A stretch of DNA of 64,000 bases, taken from Tubiluchus corallicola (Eukaryota; Priapulida; Priapulimorpha; Priapulimorphida; Tubiluchidae). Under the pieces are notes generated by a model. The model ran no database searches. It saw nothing but the letters and a program-made list of their open reading frames with translations, and had not been told where the DNA came from. This document shows positions 10,980-21,537 of the stretch, in pieces. A program made the translations under genes and the position numbers. Each line of letters begins with the position of its first letter. Position 1 is the stretch's first letter. The stretch covers positions 7,501-71,500 of the forward strand of contig JAQGDQ010000640.1 in assembly GCA_030141605.1 (NCBI GenBank), read 5' to 3'.

Positions 10980-11322
10980 GAAAGAAAAAGAGAGAGGGGG
11001 TGGCAAAGAGAAATTGAAGTATAGTTTCATTGTAACACATTGTCTGTAGTTTTACACTTAACTTATGGTCACCAATGTTTTTGAAGAATTTCACCATTAC
11101 TGCTATTACTAATTACAATATTTGCCACCAGGTAATAAAGTTGCTGCCAATGCCAAAATTCTTTGCAGCGAGGGCAGTGCTGAAAATACGACGTCTCGTG
11201 ACGTCGAGAACAATGCAGCAAAATGCAGTTTTGCTGCAAATAAAAACAAAGCATCTGGTTGTTATTCATTAATGTATTTGATTATTGCATGTGCATTATT
11301 GCAAAATGCGTATATGGTTTAA
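10805..11322 (+). CDS. Two-exon 83-residue secreted or membrane-anchored protein, unknown family
   Basis: Exon 1 is 10805-10865 and exon 2 is 11132-11322. Exon 1 encodes MLSIWLIVCVTFFLMAISQL, a clean signal peptide, and ends CTAG|gtgtaa in phase 1. Exon 2 follows a pyrimidine-rich acceptor (TTTGCCACCAG) and completes the split Gly codon in frame. The mature part is about 60 residues with three cysteines, a possible N-glycosylation site (NTT) and a final hydrophobic stretch (SLMYLIIACALL) after small residues (KASGCYS). That layout is usual for a GPI-anchor signal, or less likely a membrane helix. The intron is 266 bp and holds the GA microsatellite. I recognise no homologue. Neither exon alone would stand out as a gene; joint phase and topology carry the call. 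Confidence 0.55.
10888..11000 (+). repeat. GA-rich microsatellite
   Basis: Purine-only tract dominated by GAGA, with a pure (GA)n core near 10938-10970, inside the intron of the 83-residue gene. Such tracts bind GAGA-type factors in some animals; no role is shown here. Confidence 0.9.
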
Positions 11323-12374
11323 TGACATCCTACACAAGCTGAAAGTAGCCGATTCTTTGTAACGTTACCAGGAAAGCGAATAGCCCTTGAATACTTTTTT
11401 TCAGAGAAATTAATAAGGATATTCGAATCCTACTCTTACAAGTAACACTTGTTTGTTAAAAAACTGTACGTACTGATTCACAGTCACACAGTTTCATAAC
11501 AAAACAAAGAATAATCTCTTGCAATGGCATGTGAATGTAAAAAGATTCGAAATCACGGGCATACCTCTTCTACCCTCGTTACAGTGAACCAGTTACACAG
11601 TGAGAAATAATGCATTGTATCAAGAGCAACACGAAGTTGAAAGGTTCATAATTTTGTTACAAATTTTGTAAAATAACATTAAAAATGGACAGCCACATTA
11701 GTGTACATTAATTGGCCTGTCACGTAATTATCTTAATTAAGACGTATTCAATATTATGGTAATTAAACAGGAAGAACTACTAATTATTTTACCGAGTACA
11801 TTAAATGGGCGACTAAAACTACGCTGTTCGACGATAGATGGCGGCCACTCTGTGTACTTTTAGATTCTTTCGGTCTTCTTTAGTTCTTCATGTCAGCGAA
11901 AAATGTCGCGCTTTTTGTAAAATATAGAGGTTTCTTGCGAAAACAAATTTTTGAGCGTTTTCTACTTAATACATTCAATGGCGTTAAATATTTACGATGC
12001 TTAATAAGGGGAAGGTGTTCGTATAAAGGTGAGATAAATTCAGTTATTGATTTTTTCCTATGTGATGATTGACTATACACGCCCCACCTATTGTTGCCAC
12101 GCATTCCTTTCCACCACCACCGCCCATGATGCATCATTCCTCAAATCTAGAGTTGTGTTTGCTAAATCTTTTTGCAGTATATCTATATATGTCGGTAGCT
12201 TCTCGTCGGCTTCTTTTTCGTTTCAAGAGTTTTGCGTAATGCGGAGACTCTTGAGATAGGCCTAGTCTTAGTGCATGCACAATCTAATGTAATGTTCATA
12301 CTTGCATTTGATTACACGATGGATTCTTCTTCACCATACCATATAGATAACCATTGGATATTCTGTCAGGCCAT
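11323..12374. other. Intergenic, no gene recognised
   Basis: AT-rich. Short frames at 11880-12137 on both strands overlap each other and carry no recognisable domain. Confidence 0.4.
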
Positions 12375-12700
12375 TTAATTCCTACTTATTTTCTGTGGAA
12401 ACATCTTTGAAAGCATAAATTTCTTTTTGTTTCTTAAGTAAAATTGTCCATAGCTCAGCATTGTACAAAACACGCTTTCAACTGAAGTTGAATGGACCCG
12501 GACTTTAGTTTCAACTGGAAGTCTATTGTTTTCAAAAAGCTGAATAAGCAGACAACGCAAGAATTTTCCTTCTTTGTATGTCGGCTTCGGTGTCTAACGA
12601 GCTTCCAAAGTATTAACATCTTTTCCGCGAATCATTACCTCTTCTCTGAATATAGCCGTCTTCAGTCTTTGCATTGCTGACTTTAAGATTATATTTTTCG
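12375..12700 (-). mobile_element. LINE reverse-transcriptase tail, degenerate
   Basis: Minus-strand frames contain the motif seen after the RT domain of many animal non-LTR elements: an NTLEAR...T-type stretch (compare FTYLGS..DTEGDI), then the frame at 12560-12375 with LPVETKVRVHSTSVESV (compare KVRVYNSTVKSVLLYG). At least one frameshift and one stop break it. No endonuclease or intact RT is visible. Confidence 0.6.
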
Positions 12701-13919
12701 AAACGGGGGCTGATCGTGCACTTTGCGTCTTGCGGTACATTCTGGAGACTACGATCAAGTTTATGCTGCCTTAATGATTTGCATGCCAAACTTTTTACTT
12801 AGACTGATATAGTAGAGTTCGATAACAAAGGCTTTAATAAGTTTGATTATCAGAGCGCTGAGCGCTGAAACTCTGCTTGGCTTCCGATGAGAGACGTTCT
12901 TTTGTCTTGGAAGATTACTTCTGACATGCCGAGTAGGTATAATAGCGAATGGTTAACACCAAGCGTGTAGTTCGTCAATGGATTACATCTGGATTGACAT
13001 GTTAAATTTGTATTATTCTTGTATTGCAGCTCGTTATCATCAAGTGAAAGACTGTTGTTAAAATAAAGTTTTATCACCAAGCAACTTTGGACATACACTA
13101 TCTTTGGGTGAATCTGAGTTTAGTTTTGGAACAACCTTATATATCGTGTTACCTTGATGATAATGTACAAAGTATGATAACCCGACTATGGAAGTCATAT
13201 AGGTTTCACTACGGCTATATTAGACAACAAATAGGCTTGTATATATTACTTCGAGCATTATAGAGTAACGGTTCGTCGCTACTTCACTTAAGAATAGTTC
13301 TTATCTTCGTGTCCAAAGCACCAGGAAAGTGAATTCGTACATAAAGCTAAAAAAATCGCCTTAAAATTTTGTGTCACATGTAACTCCAAATAGTGCAAAC
13401 TTCTACAAGTTCATTGTTGCGCCTGATTAACTTGAAGATCATTGAGAAATATTTAGCTTTTACGTGATCGTTAATTTTCTTACAATGAGTATTTCTAGAC
13501 AAGAACAACCGGCAACGGATTTGTCAAGACAGATAAACTTTGTAATGGTCACATTTTTATGTCAAGATCTTTTTGGGCTTTGTGTGTTTTGAGTAAACAT
13601 ATCAAATATTTTATGTTGCTTTGTACAATAAATGAAGCATTTCTCATGGGGTACAGGCGTACAGGCGTATTTTTCTCAAATAGCTAAGTTTCCAGAATGC
13701 TTGAACAAAAACACGATAGGCCACAGCTTAGCTGGAACAATTATTTATATATATATATATATCACGTATACAAGCATTTTCTGCCACACCTTACGAATTA
13801 CTACTCTGTCCTGCTGTAGCATCTGACAACACAGTGTAGTTCGGGCATTGGTAAATTTGACGTTGCTATGGTGACCAAGTCAATTTTTGTCTGCCATCTA
13901 GGGGCGAGTTTAAAAAGAC
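12701..13919. other. Intergenic, no gene recognised
   Basis: AT-rich with a short (TA)n run near 13745-13760. The minus-strand frame at 12850-13098 has no known motif. Confidence 0.4.
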
Positions 13920-14370
13920 TTGCAAGTGTGTAATTGCACAATTTGCTTCTACACAAACTTAACCTACATGCCGTCTTATAGCGCACAGAGGTTTTATTAG
14001 CAATAACGCTGTGCGGTAAATTTAAACCACCGCGTTGACACTTATGCGCAGCCATTTTAATGGCCAGTCGTTGTATAAGAAATTTAAGCAAGTTTAAGTA
14101 ACAATGCACAAAGTTCGAAAAAATAATCAGATCATTAGTAGTGCACGCTTTACTAATTACTGCACAAAAGTACAAATTACTTTATCTTGCCAATAATATC
14201 ATTAATAATAGGCCTACATTTTTGGTGAGTCACTGGGATAGTGAGTAAAAGCGTTTTATCAGTTGGCATAAACATAATAAATTACTAAATTTTCTTTTCC
14301 ATCAAACAGGAAAGTATAATGCTAAGTAATGTAATTTTTATATAGAAAGTTTTTAGGGCACATTCAAAAA
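13920..14370 (+). repeat. Dispersed repeat family R1, copy 1
   Basis: Diverged copy of a sequence also at 29240-29695 and 42640-43110 (same strand) and 17095-17300 (opposite strand). Shared blocks are TATGCGCAGCCA, a GTTCGAAAAAATAATCA-like box, TACTTTATCTTG(C/T)CAATAA, and ATGCTAAGTAA followed by GAAAGTTTTT. Confidence 0.7.
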
Positions 14371-15835
14371 TGACCCTGTCTCTGCCTTTAAGCCTACGCA
14401 CTATTATAGTGCAAAAGAATGTCGCTTGTATTAGCAATAATAACTGTTGTACAATGCACACACTTTGGGCTAAATAAAGAACATTCGTGGTGTAGCACAT
14501 TTAAAGCAATAACCTCAAAATTTATAATTATAACAAAAATATCAACCATTATTAAAACATCTATACACGCGGGCAAGGGCTACCTTCCCATTACTGTTGC
14601 TGCGACCTTTAATCCGAGTGTGATTCTTTTATTGTATAATTGTTATTTGATTCGGTGTGGGTGGAGCTAAGCACATTTCCGGATCAGTTCCAAAGTCAGG
14701 GGAGGTGCTTGGACTGACGATATTCACCGAATCAATTACAGTAAATTGTTCTCTTCTCCAACTTAATAAGTTACCTTCAGTGTTGTAACAAGACTTTGAC
14801 ATCGACACTGAAAAACCAATTAACAGCTTTCTAAATATCCTCCTAATAGTTGAACCATCAGTGTGTTAGAGCCGTTGACGAAAGTAAATATATGTGATTA
14901 CAGATTATATTCATGTTAATACGTTTGAATGGCATGCTTAAAATCTTTACAAAATAATAGAACTTCTCGAAACTTATCGAAAAATCAGGACGCTGTTAGT
15001 CTAATATTAGCTACCTGGGATGCTGCATGAATGCAAAAAAATCAGTTCTTGATGTAACAGGTAGGCCGAGAAAAACTGAAATTGGCCAATATTTTTTACA
15101 AGTTGACGGCACATTAATGTTCAGACAAAGACGGTTGGTTGAGATTACGAAAGTCAGTTGCACTTAGCACTTCCTGCACTGAGAATGTCACATCTGTCAG
15201 CATTTGAAATAGTTTTTTGGATTAATCGGCCTACGAGGTGTTTGCTTTTGTCCAGAAATGAGGACCAAACCAGACTCAATTGCTGTTACATCACTCAAAC
15301 CACTTCCTAAACCTGAAATGCATTATGTTACAGTACAACAATTACAGTGTCTTTTTAGAAATGACGAACGCCGATAATAATTTTTATTCAGGTAGATTTA
15401 ATCAGAACGTTTTGTTAACACCGGCTAACACCTTTATAGCTGCTTTTGTAATAGAATGATCGTGAACGTGGATAATAAATGGATAATTATAAACTATTAG
15501 TAATTTCCGATGTGGCCCACAAAATAAAATACAAGCAAATGGTATTGCAGAAAATCATTAGACTGCAAGCATTAAAAATACATCGAAAAGTGAAAACTGT
15601 GTTTTACTTTCTGTTTTACAGCGCCAGGCTGTTAATTATGTTGACTTGTCGTGACAATAATAATAGTTTGTTGGCACCCATTTTTCTTTTTAGAATCACA
15701 CTCACATTTTACGTCTACTATCGTATATCCTGTTGTATCTAGTGTTGTTTTCATCCTCGTCGTTGGTTTAAGTATCAAAAGTTCAAGGATTACAATTTGA
15801 AATTGCATTAGAGAATATTTCTTGAGTTTACTTAC
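14371..15835. other. Intergenic, no gene recognised
   Basis: AT-rich. Open frames at 14285-14670 overlap on both strands without recognisable motifs; the plus frame at 15479-15742 is also unrecognised. Confidence 0.35.
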
Positions 15836-15933
15836 CTGCTACTAACCCATCAACGTAAACAACCCATTTTCCTCCTTTGACTTCCCAAGTAGCGCAAACA
15901 AAGCGCCAGTCTGAATCTCTAATTGATCGAGTT
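15836..15933 (-). CDS. Orphan pentraxin-type middle exon
   Basis: The exon is bounded by acceptor TTAAGCCACAG (after 15933) and donor GCAG|gtaagt (exon edge 15836). It reads RDSDWRFVCATW, then EVKGGKWVVYVDGLVA. This is the pentraxin/LamG pattern W-x-h-V-C-x-T-W...G-x-W-x-x-Y-x-D-G. Intron phases (two bases supplied by the previous exon, one base left over) equal those of the 24294-24421 exon. No matching flanking exons were found within several kb, so it may be part of a decayed or fast-evolving paralogue. Histidine of the usual WHH is replaced. Confidence 0.6.
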
Positions 15934-16569
15934 CTGTGGCTTAAATTTATTGCGAGATAAATAAAATGCAATAATTTTAATATATCTGTACATCCAAGTG
16001 CTTATTTTTATTTGACAGTAAATTATGAGGAAATTGTCTATTATAGCACAACTTTCTCTCTATTATTATTGTTTATGTTTGAGAAAACGAATGCTAAGAA
16101 ATTGATTTTGTACATGTCTCTTTTCCTTAGCTCTCATTCTAAGCTACTCCAACTTTACTACAAAAAAATCATTCAAAATGTCAAAGAATCAGTAAGCTAT
16201 TTGTTAATAGTGTAAGAAAATACCATCCAAAAAATAGAAATTTAAATCGGGACTTTAAAAATGGTCACAGAATAGTTTGCTCCAGTTCGCCACTAACGTG
16301 TAAGGCAGGACTGTCTCCAATAAAAAAGAAGCAAATTCTTTTTGCAAACGCGGGGCCTGAGGGAACCTCGTAGGAAAAGAAAAACATTAAATCGGGCACT
16401 GCAGGACTATTCCCTGGCTCTGCTTTCATTCACTGAAATGAAAATGTCTGTTTATCTGTTGTGCCTTGAAGACTTGGAGCGAGCTGTGCTACTGAGAACT
16501 TGACAACGCCCATTCATAATGATACTATGATACAAGCTAGAACAACATTATTTTAAAACATTTAATGGC
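15934..16569. other. AT-rich spacer, no gene recognised
   Basis: The plus frame at 16012-16215 lacks recognisable motifs. Confidence 0.35.
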
Positions 16570-16930
16570 GTCACTGTTCATTAGCAGCAGTAGACTAATA
16601 CTAATGATAGTACTAGTAGTAGTGGCAGCAGCAGCAATAATGGTAATGGTGGTAGTAGTGATAGCGGCAGTTGGAGCGGTGGTGGTAGTTATGGTGATGG
16701 TGGCAGCACCGGTAACTATTGCGATTATAGTGCGTGTGTGATGCGATGATGGCAGGGGTGGCGATGGGATTCTGAAGATATATCGGTGTTAGTTGTCGGG
16801 AGTGGGGTGTTGTTGTTGTTGTATTTGATTTTGCTGCTGCTGCCGTTGGTGCTGCTGTTGTTGTTGCTGTTGGTGCTATTATAGTTGTTGTTTTTGTTAC
16901 CACATTCTCTGCCGTCGGCTTGCAGCGTGC
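16570..16930. repeat. Imperfect trinucleotide-rich tract (GGT/AGT, then TTG/CTG)
   Basis: Interspersed runs of GGTAGT, GCAGCAGC and TTGTTGTTGCTG make long low-complexity frames on the minus strand (Thr/Ala and Asn/Ser/Thr-rich). No domain or splice evidence suggests coding. Confidence 0.8.
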
Positions 16931-17094
16931 CAAAGTGAATTAACAACAGTTATGATTAATTAATATTTCACTGTATAGTGGTCCAGTTCACTATATTCCT
17001 GTATTAAAAAGCAAAAACGAAATACCTGTTTTATACCTGGCAGTTAATAAATTGTTGAATATAACTAACTAGGTGCAGCGTTCCATTTCAGATG

Positions 17095-17300
17095 ACCCAT
17101 GTGACTCACCCTCCAGGGTGCACCACTCACTAAAAAAACGTATTTTCAATCTTATATGGTAATTTAAAATTTTACTTAGTTAGTGACGTGTGTGCTACGA
17201 ATGCTCTGATTATTTTTTCAAACTTTACACAATGTTATCTAAACTTCTTTCGAATGACTTCTCAGCCATGAATCCATTAAGTATGTTGCATTCAACTAAC
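17095..17300 (-). repeat. Dispersed repeat family R1, inverted partial copy
   Basis: Read on the minus strand it shares the AAAAAATAATCAGAGCATTC box, the GTCACTAACTAAGTAAAATT box and GTGAGTGGTGCA...GGAGGGTGA with the 29.2-kb copy. Only the central part of the family is present. Confidence 0.7.
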
Positions 17301-18782
17301 TCAACTAAAACAGTATAACACAGATAAGATTGGTTGTTTGGTCACCCCATGGGTAGATCTGTTAGTTGATTAGTTATAGTCAAATTCATCTGTAGCGTAT
17401 GGTGCGCAGTTTTTACTTTTTCTAACTTATGCGCAAAGAGGCATCTACAACTGTAGCATGTCAAACGGGCACACTTTATTATGCATTAAGATAATCAGAC
17501 TATGTATTAATGTGCCACTGCCTCATTTTCTATAGCTGTATAAGTATTGTCACTGTGTATGTTTGTTAAATACGAGTCAAAATAAAATAATTGGTTAAAG
17601 TCTATTTGTTCTTGTGGTTAATGCTGCTTGCTGATTATTGTTGTTTACTGCGTGGCGTGTGAGGTAGCCACGATGGGCATGGCAAACTATCAAGACTTTA
17701 TTTAATAACTACACATTTATTAAATATCAAACACAGCACGGTAAATATACGAGGATAGTAATGGCAGCCCTCCGTCTTCAAGTCAGTTCCTAATCTCTCT
17801 CGAGGTGCGGGCCTCAAAACACTTTTGTCTAACTACCTAATGCCCCGTGAGCTTCTGCGCATAAGGATTACATCATCAGTCTTTACTTCTGAGTCAGCCG
17901 GTCGAACATTAGCTGGTCACGTGATGCCACACCTAACTAGGCTTCTATCCACGACGATAGTTTAATCTTGCATCGTCAAGCATTTAATCTTGAATTTTTA
18001 AGTTAATAATTTAATCACCAATTTAATCAAAATCACTGTTTAACACAGATTTCCTTTATTGTCAATGTTCCGGCGCCATTTTTAAACCGTTGCATTGAAC
18101 CTACAATTAAGCCTACACTTAAATTTTCAGATAATTTTCATTATTTTTTTTCTTTTACAGTGTGGGACAATCTAACAAGCCCTGCTTTTTGATTGCCCGC
18201 AACACGTTTACATTTGCATATATAGCAAACCTAAACTATGGTATATCTAAACTAGTTATGTGCTCAAGGTACTTAAGTAAACTGTATACGAATTTACTAA
18301 GCAACATGCAACAGCGATAATTCTCTTGTTTATCTTTCAACCCTACAGTGTTTTGAGAGTCAAGTCTTGTGCGCAGATTCTTAAGTGCAGGTAGACTATT
18401 GTTGATAGTCTGTAATTCAGGAAATAGAATAAGCCGACTTAGCTGTATGGAATGCTCAATCTCGAGTAATAAAATTAACCAAAAAAATAGGTATCGAGTC
18501 GCAAATGTAACAACAAAGTTTAAAATTTCAACACAAAAACTTTATAGGTTTGTTCGTTTGTCGCTTGTTCAAAATTACGAAAAATAGTTTTTTACAATCC
18601 TGTTTTATTTACAAAAACATCACAATTTCTTTGCCATTTTTAATCCGTAACGATACTTGAAGTTTAGAAAATAAAGACGACAACTTGAAAAAAGAGATCT
18701 TTTGCTCTATACTTAAGCATAAAAATTTGATATAATGACATAATCTAGTTCTACAGTTGTTTCACAATTTCATCTGTTCTAC
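17301..18782. other. Intergenic, no gene recognised
   Basis: 17640-17990 is somewhat richer in GC and may be old transposon DNA; no terminal repeats or coding motifs were found. The plus frame at 18369-18587 is unrecognised. Confidence 0.35.
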
Positions 18783-18899
18783 CTGAATACTCAAGTTCTC
18801 CAACAATGTAAACATGGTAGTTTCTACATTGCTGCCCGGCCACACAAAGGTGATGCCAATTCCCGTCAAAAAGCTTTACAGCAGAATCAGATGTATAAT
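18783..18899 (-). CDS. Orphan pentraxin-type middle exon
   Basis: Translation gives DYTSDSAVKLFDGNWHHLCV followed by AGQQCRNYHVYIVGELEYS. The DGNWHHLCV block is the pentraxin signature preceding the VTW strand. The donor (TCAG|gtagaa) leaves one base over, the same phase as the 24294-24421 and 15836-15933 exons. The acceptor (ATGAAAG) is weak, so the upstream edge is uncertain. The usual VTW is VAG here and no partner exons were found, so this copy may be decaying. Confidence 0.6.
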
Positions 18900-19603
18900 C
18901 TTTCATACAACAGTTAGCGCAAAATTAACAATGGTTTATGTAAATAACCAGCAAGTTTTCATAGCAACCAATTTTCTCAAGTGACATTTGCCTTATAGGA
19001 CCAACATAAGCCAATGAGCTTGAATGAAACAATTTCAAAAGAACATGTTGATTAGTTGAAAATTTTTTGTTCCAGAGAAAAGGTTCATGTGAAAAGAAAA
19101 CAATTATTAAAAAATACTGGTCATAATATAGAAATTGCTAATAACATGTTAATAAGATGAACAAAAATCATTCTGAATGACCTGCTGTAGTTAGTTTATA
19201 GTCGGTCAGTTATGTAACAGACACCCCAAAAAACTGTGATACGCTGCTGCCATCTTTGAACCGATTAATGACTCTTTTCACCAAGATACGTAAGTGTTGG
19301 AAAGAACCCAAAGCTTGTACGTGGCTGAAAACACAAGAAAATAATACACAATTAAAAACAGAAATGTTCATTTTTATACAGATCACCAGACTGTAAGTTG
19401 CACTCAGTATGTGAAACTAGCTGTTATTTGATTATTGTGGTAGGATCGGTACCTATCCAAGGAGACTAAACCAGCAGAAGTATCTTAACAATAATCAGAG
19501 TTGTGTAAGTTCTTCTCAGCGCGGTAATTAGCTGGAGGCAGTTACAGATAAAAATATCTAAACGCAATTCTCCTTACGGTGAATCAGGAAGTAGAACCTT
19601 CCT

Positions 19604-19650
19604 CCACACACACGCACGCGCACACGCACGCGCACGCGCACACGCACACT

Positions 19651-19693
<43 letters not shown>
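19604..19693. repeat. (CA)n/(CG) alternating purine-pyrimidine tract
   Basis: About 90 bp of CA dinucleotides with embedded ACGCGC blocks, followed by a pure (CA) run. Strict alternation is Z-DNA-prone. The long frames through it are artefacts. Confidence 0.95.
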
Positions 19694-19694
<1 letters not shown>

Positions 19695-20399
19695 AAACAT
19701 TGGAGTTGTACAAAGCTGTGATCAAACAGAGAATGAAAAGAATTGGAATGTGTTGCACGCCTGACCTTTACATATTTATTAATGTATACATTTAATTAAT
19801 TTGATAGCGTGATCCTCGAAATACAAACTGTTTAGTAAATAAAAAATAAACAGATTAGCAGATGAAGGCCCTCAGTTCCAGGCCACTTTTTCGGAAAAAA
19901 TTGCAAGAATAGATAGAAGAAATCATGCTTTTAAGAATGAGGACAAGTGAATTGGTGATTAGTAAATTATGACAGCAACTTTTAGCTTAGTCGCTTGATG
20001 TGATTTATTGATACCTGCCTAGCTGATGAAATAGTTGGGCTGATAGTTGGTTGGTTGCCTAAATTATAAATAATTAATTAATACCTGCTGCATATCTAAT
20101 CATTGGCTAACTAACAGGTTGATCAATAGATAGGGGGCGCCAAAATGGATGCTTACTGGTTACTAGTAGTTGCTAGTAGTACTAGTTTATTGACTGTAAC
20201 ATTTCAGTCCAAAGTTTTCCACTTTTCAGAAAACAGCAACATTATAAAAGGGTTAAAACAGTTGACAATAATGAATTTAAATTTACATGAAATAGGCTGC
20301 TACATGTACAGAATGGTACATAACATTTTTCTAGGGGGTAGAAAAACAATAAAGTAACAGTACAGAACAATTTATTACACTAAAGTACAGCTGAAACTA
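19694..20399. other. Intergenic, no firm gene
   Basis: The plus frame at 20145-20357 begins with a leader-like MDAYWLLVVASSTSLL but the rest has no motif and no splice context; left uncalled. Confidence 0.35.
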
Positions 20400-20802
20400 A
20401 CGTCAAAGTTACAAATCAATCATGTCCTCAATGTTTAGTATGAAAGCCTCAGGCGTCTCGCACAGCCTACGATCTTGAAGGATGCGAAGAACAGCAACTT
20501 GAAAACTCTTAGAATAATTTTGTTCGACTGAACTGGAAGACACGGGAATTCGTTGGGCCTCACCGCATCAAGCCCACTAGAGCTATCCTGTAGGATAAAA
20601 CGGTCGCTTAGATGATCCCTATGAAAGAAACAAGTCTGCAGAATGTGTCGGAAGAGATTGAGTTCTGTGAGTGGGTCCTCCGATCATACCCTTCAAGGGT
20701 ACAAGCTGTGCGAAACACCTGAAAGGCTTTCCTTAGGGTATGGTAGATAAGCAATATTTTGATGTAATTGTTCTGTAATGTTACTCTTTGCTTCTGAAAC
20801 AC
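20400..20802 (-). pseudogene. Unidentified coding remnant with frame changes
   Basis: Two stretches look protein-like on the minus strand: FRTACTLEGYDRRTHSQNSI (frame 20802-20608), and near the end VAVLRILQDRRLCETPEAFI followed by LNIEDMIDL and TAA. They are in different frames. A good acceptor (TTTTATCCTACAG) lies between them. It could be a decayed transposon protein or the last exon of an unseen gene. I do not recognise the family. Confidence 0.3.
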
Positions 20803-20915
20803 CCCTGGATTATAAATCTACTAATAAAGTGCAAAAAGATTATAATGGTTAAACAAATGACTTGCATAATATTTTAGTATTCATAATATTCTGTACTCCT
20901 TTCTACTTTACCTGA

Positions 20916-20970
<55 letters not shown>

Positions 20971-20976
20971 TGATGA
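20916..20976. repeat. (ACG)n trinucleotide microsatellite
   Basis: About 18 pure GAC units followed by GATGATGAG. Non-coding context. Confidence 0.95.
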
Positions 20977-21265
20977 GTCTTTATTAGCCTCTTTTTGCAG
21001 GCAAAAATATCTGAACTAACATTATACCATTTTACATAGACACTATACAGAGTGAATTCTACAATATTACATTTACGGATTCTGTAATTAGCTTTTCTAA
21101 TTTGTGCCTATAACATTTCTTACAGTGATATTAAACAAGAAGTATTAAAGTGCGTGCTAAAATCAAGATTATTAATGCAGCAAGTTTCCTGTAAAGTAAC
21201 ATAAAAATGCGGATAAATTGACATACCTAGAGAACTATATAGGTTTCAGTTTACTAAATAAATAA

Positions 21266-21271
21266 TTTATT
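21266..21271 (-). terminator. Poly(A) signal of the pentraxin-like gene
   Basis: AATAAA on the minus strand lies 112 bp downstream of the TGA at 21383-21385, a normal distance for a short 3' UTR. Confidence 0.5.
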
Positions 21272-21382
21272 TTGAATTCCAATTCAGTTAAGTGCCGATA
21301 CAAGTTTTTGTCTGAATAAAGAAGCTTCACAATTTGGTGAGCTGTTAAATCCTTATTATGAATGAGATAGGTAATTAAATTT

Positions 21383-21537
21383 TCAAGAAACCGAAGTTGC
21401 TCTTCCGTTAAGACAAATCTCTGGATTTGGGCAGGTGCTAGGAGAGATCGGATAAGCGTTTCCTTTAAATGTCAAGTCTTCCAACCGCCATGATGCGAGA
21501 TCGCCATCAATGTTGAAGCAAGTGGTGGACATTTCCT
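21383..21537 (-). CDS. Pentraxin-like gene, last exon
   Basis: Acceptor CATTTTCAG precedes 21537. The exon completes a Glu codon, then reads EMSTTCFNIDGDLASWRLED and, further on, PSTCPNPEICLNGRATSVS to TGA (21383-21385). Three cysteines lie beyond the canonical domain. The DGDLASW segment matches the usual C-terminal GxxxxW region of pentraxins. Confidence 0.7.

Noticed and set aside
16613-16946. Minus-strand frames rich in Thr, Ala, Asn, Ser and His
   Set aside because: Direct readout of trinucleotide-rich DNA, with no domain or splice support.
19558-19764. Frames across the CA tract
   Set aside because: Dinucleotide repeat readout.
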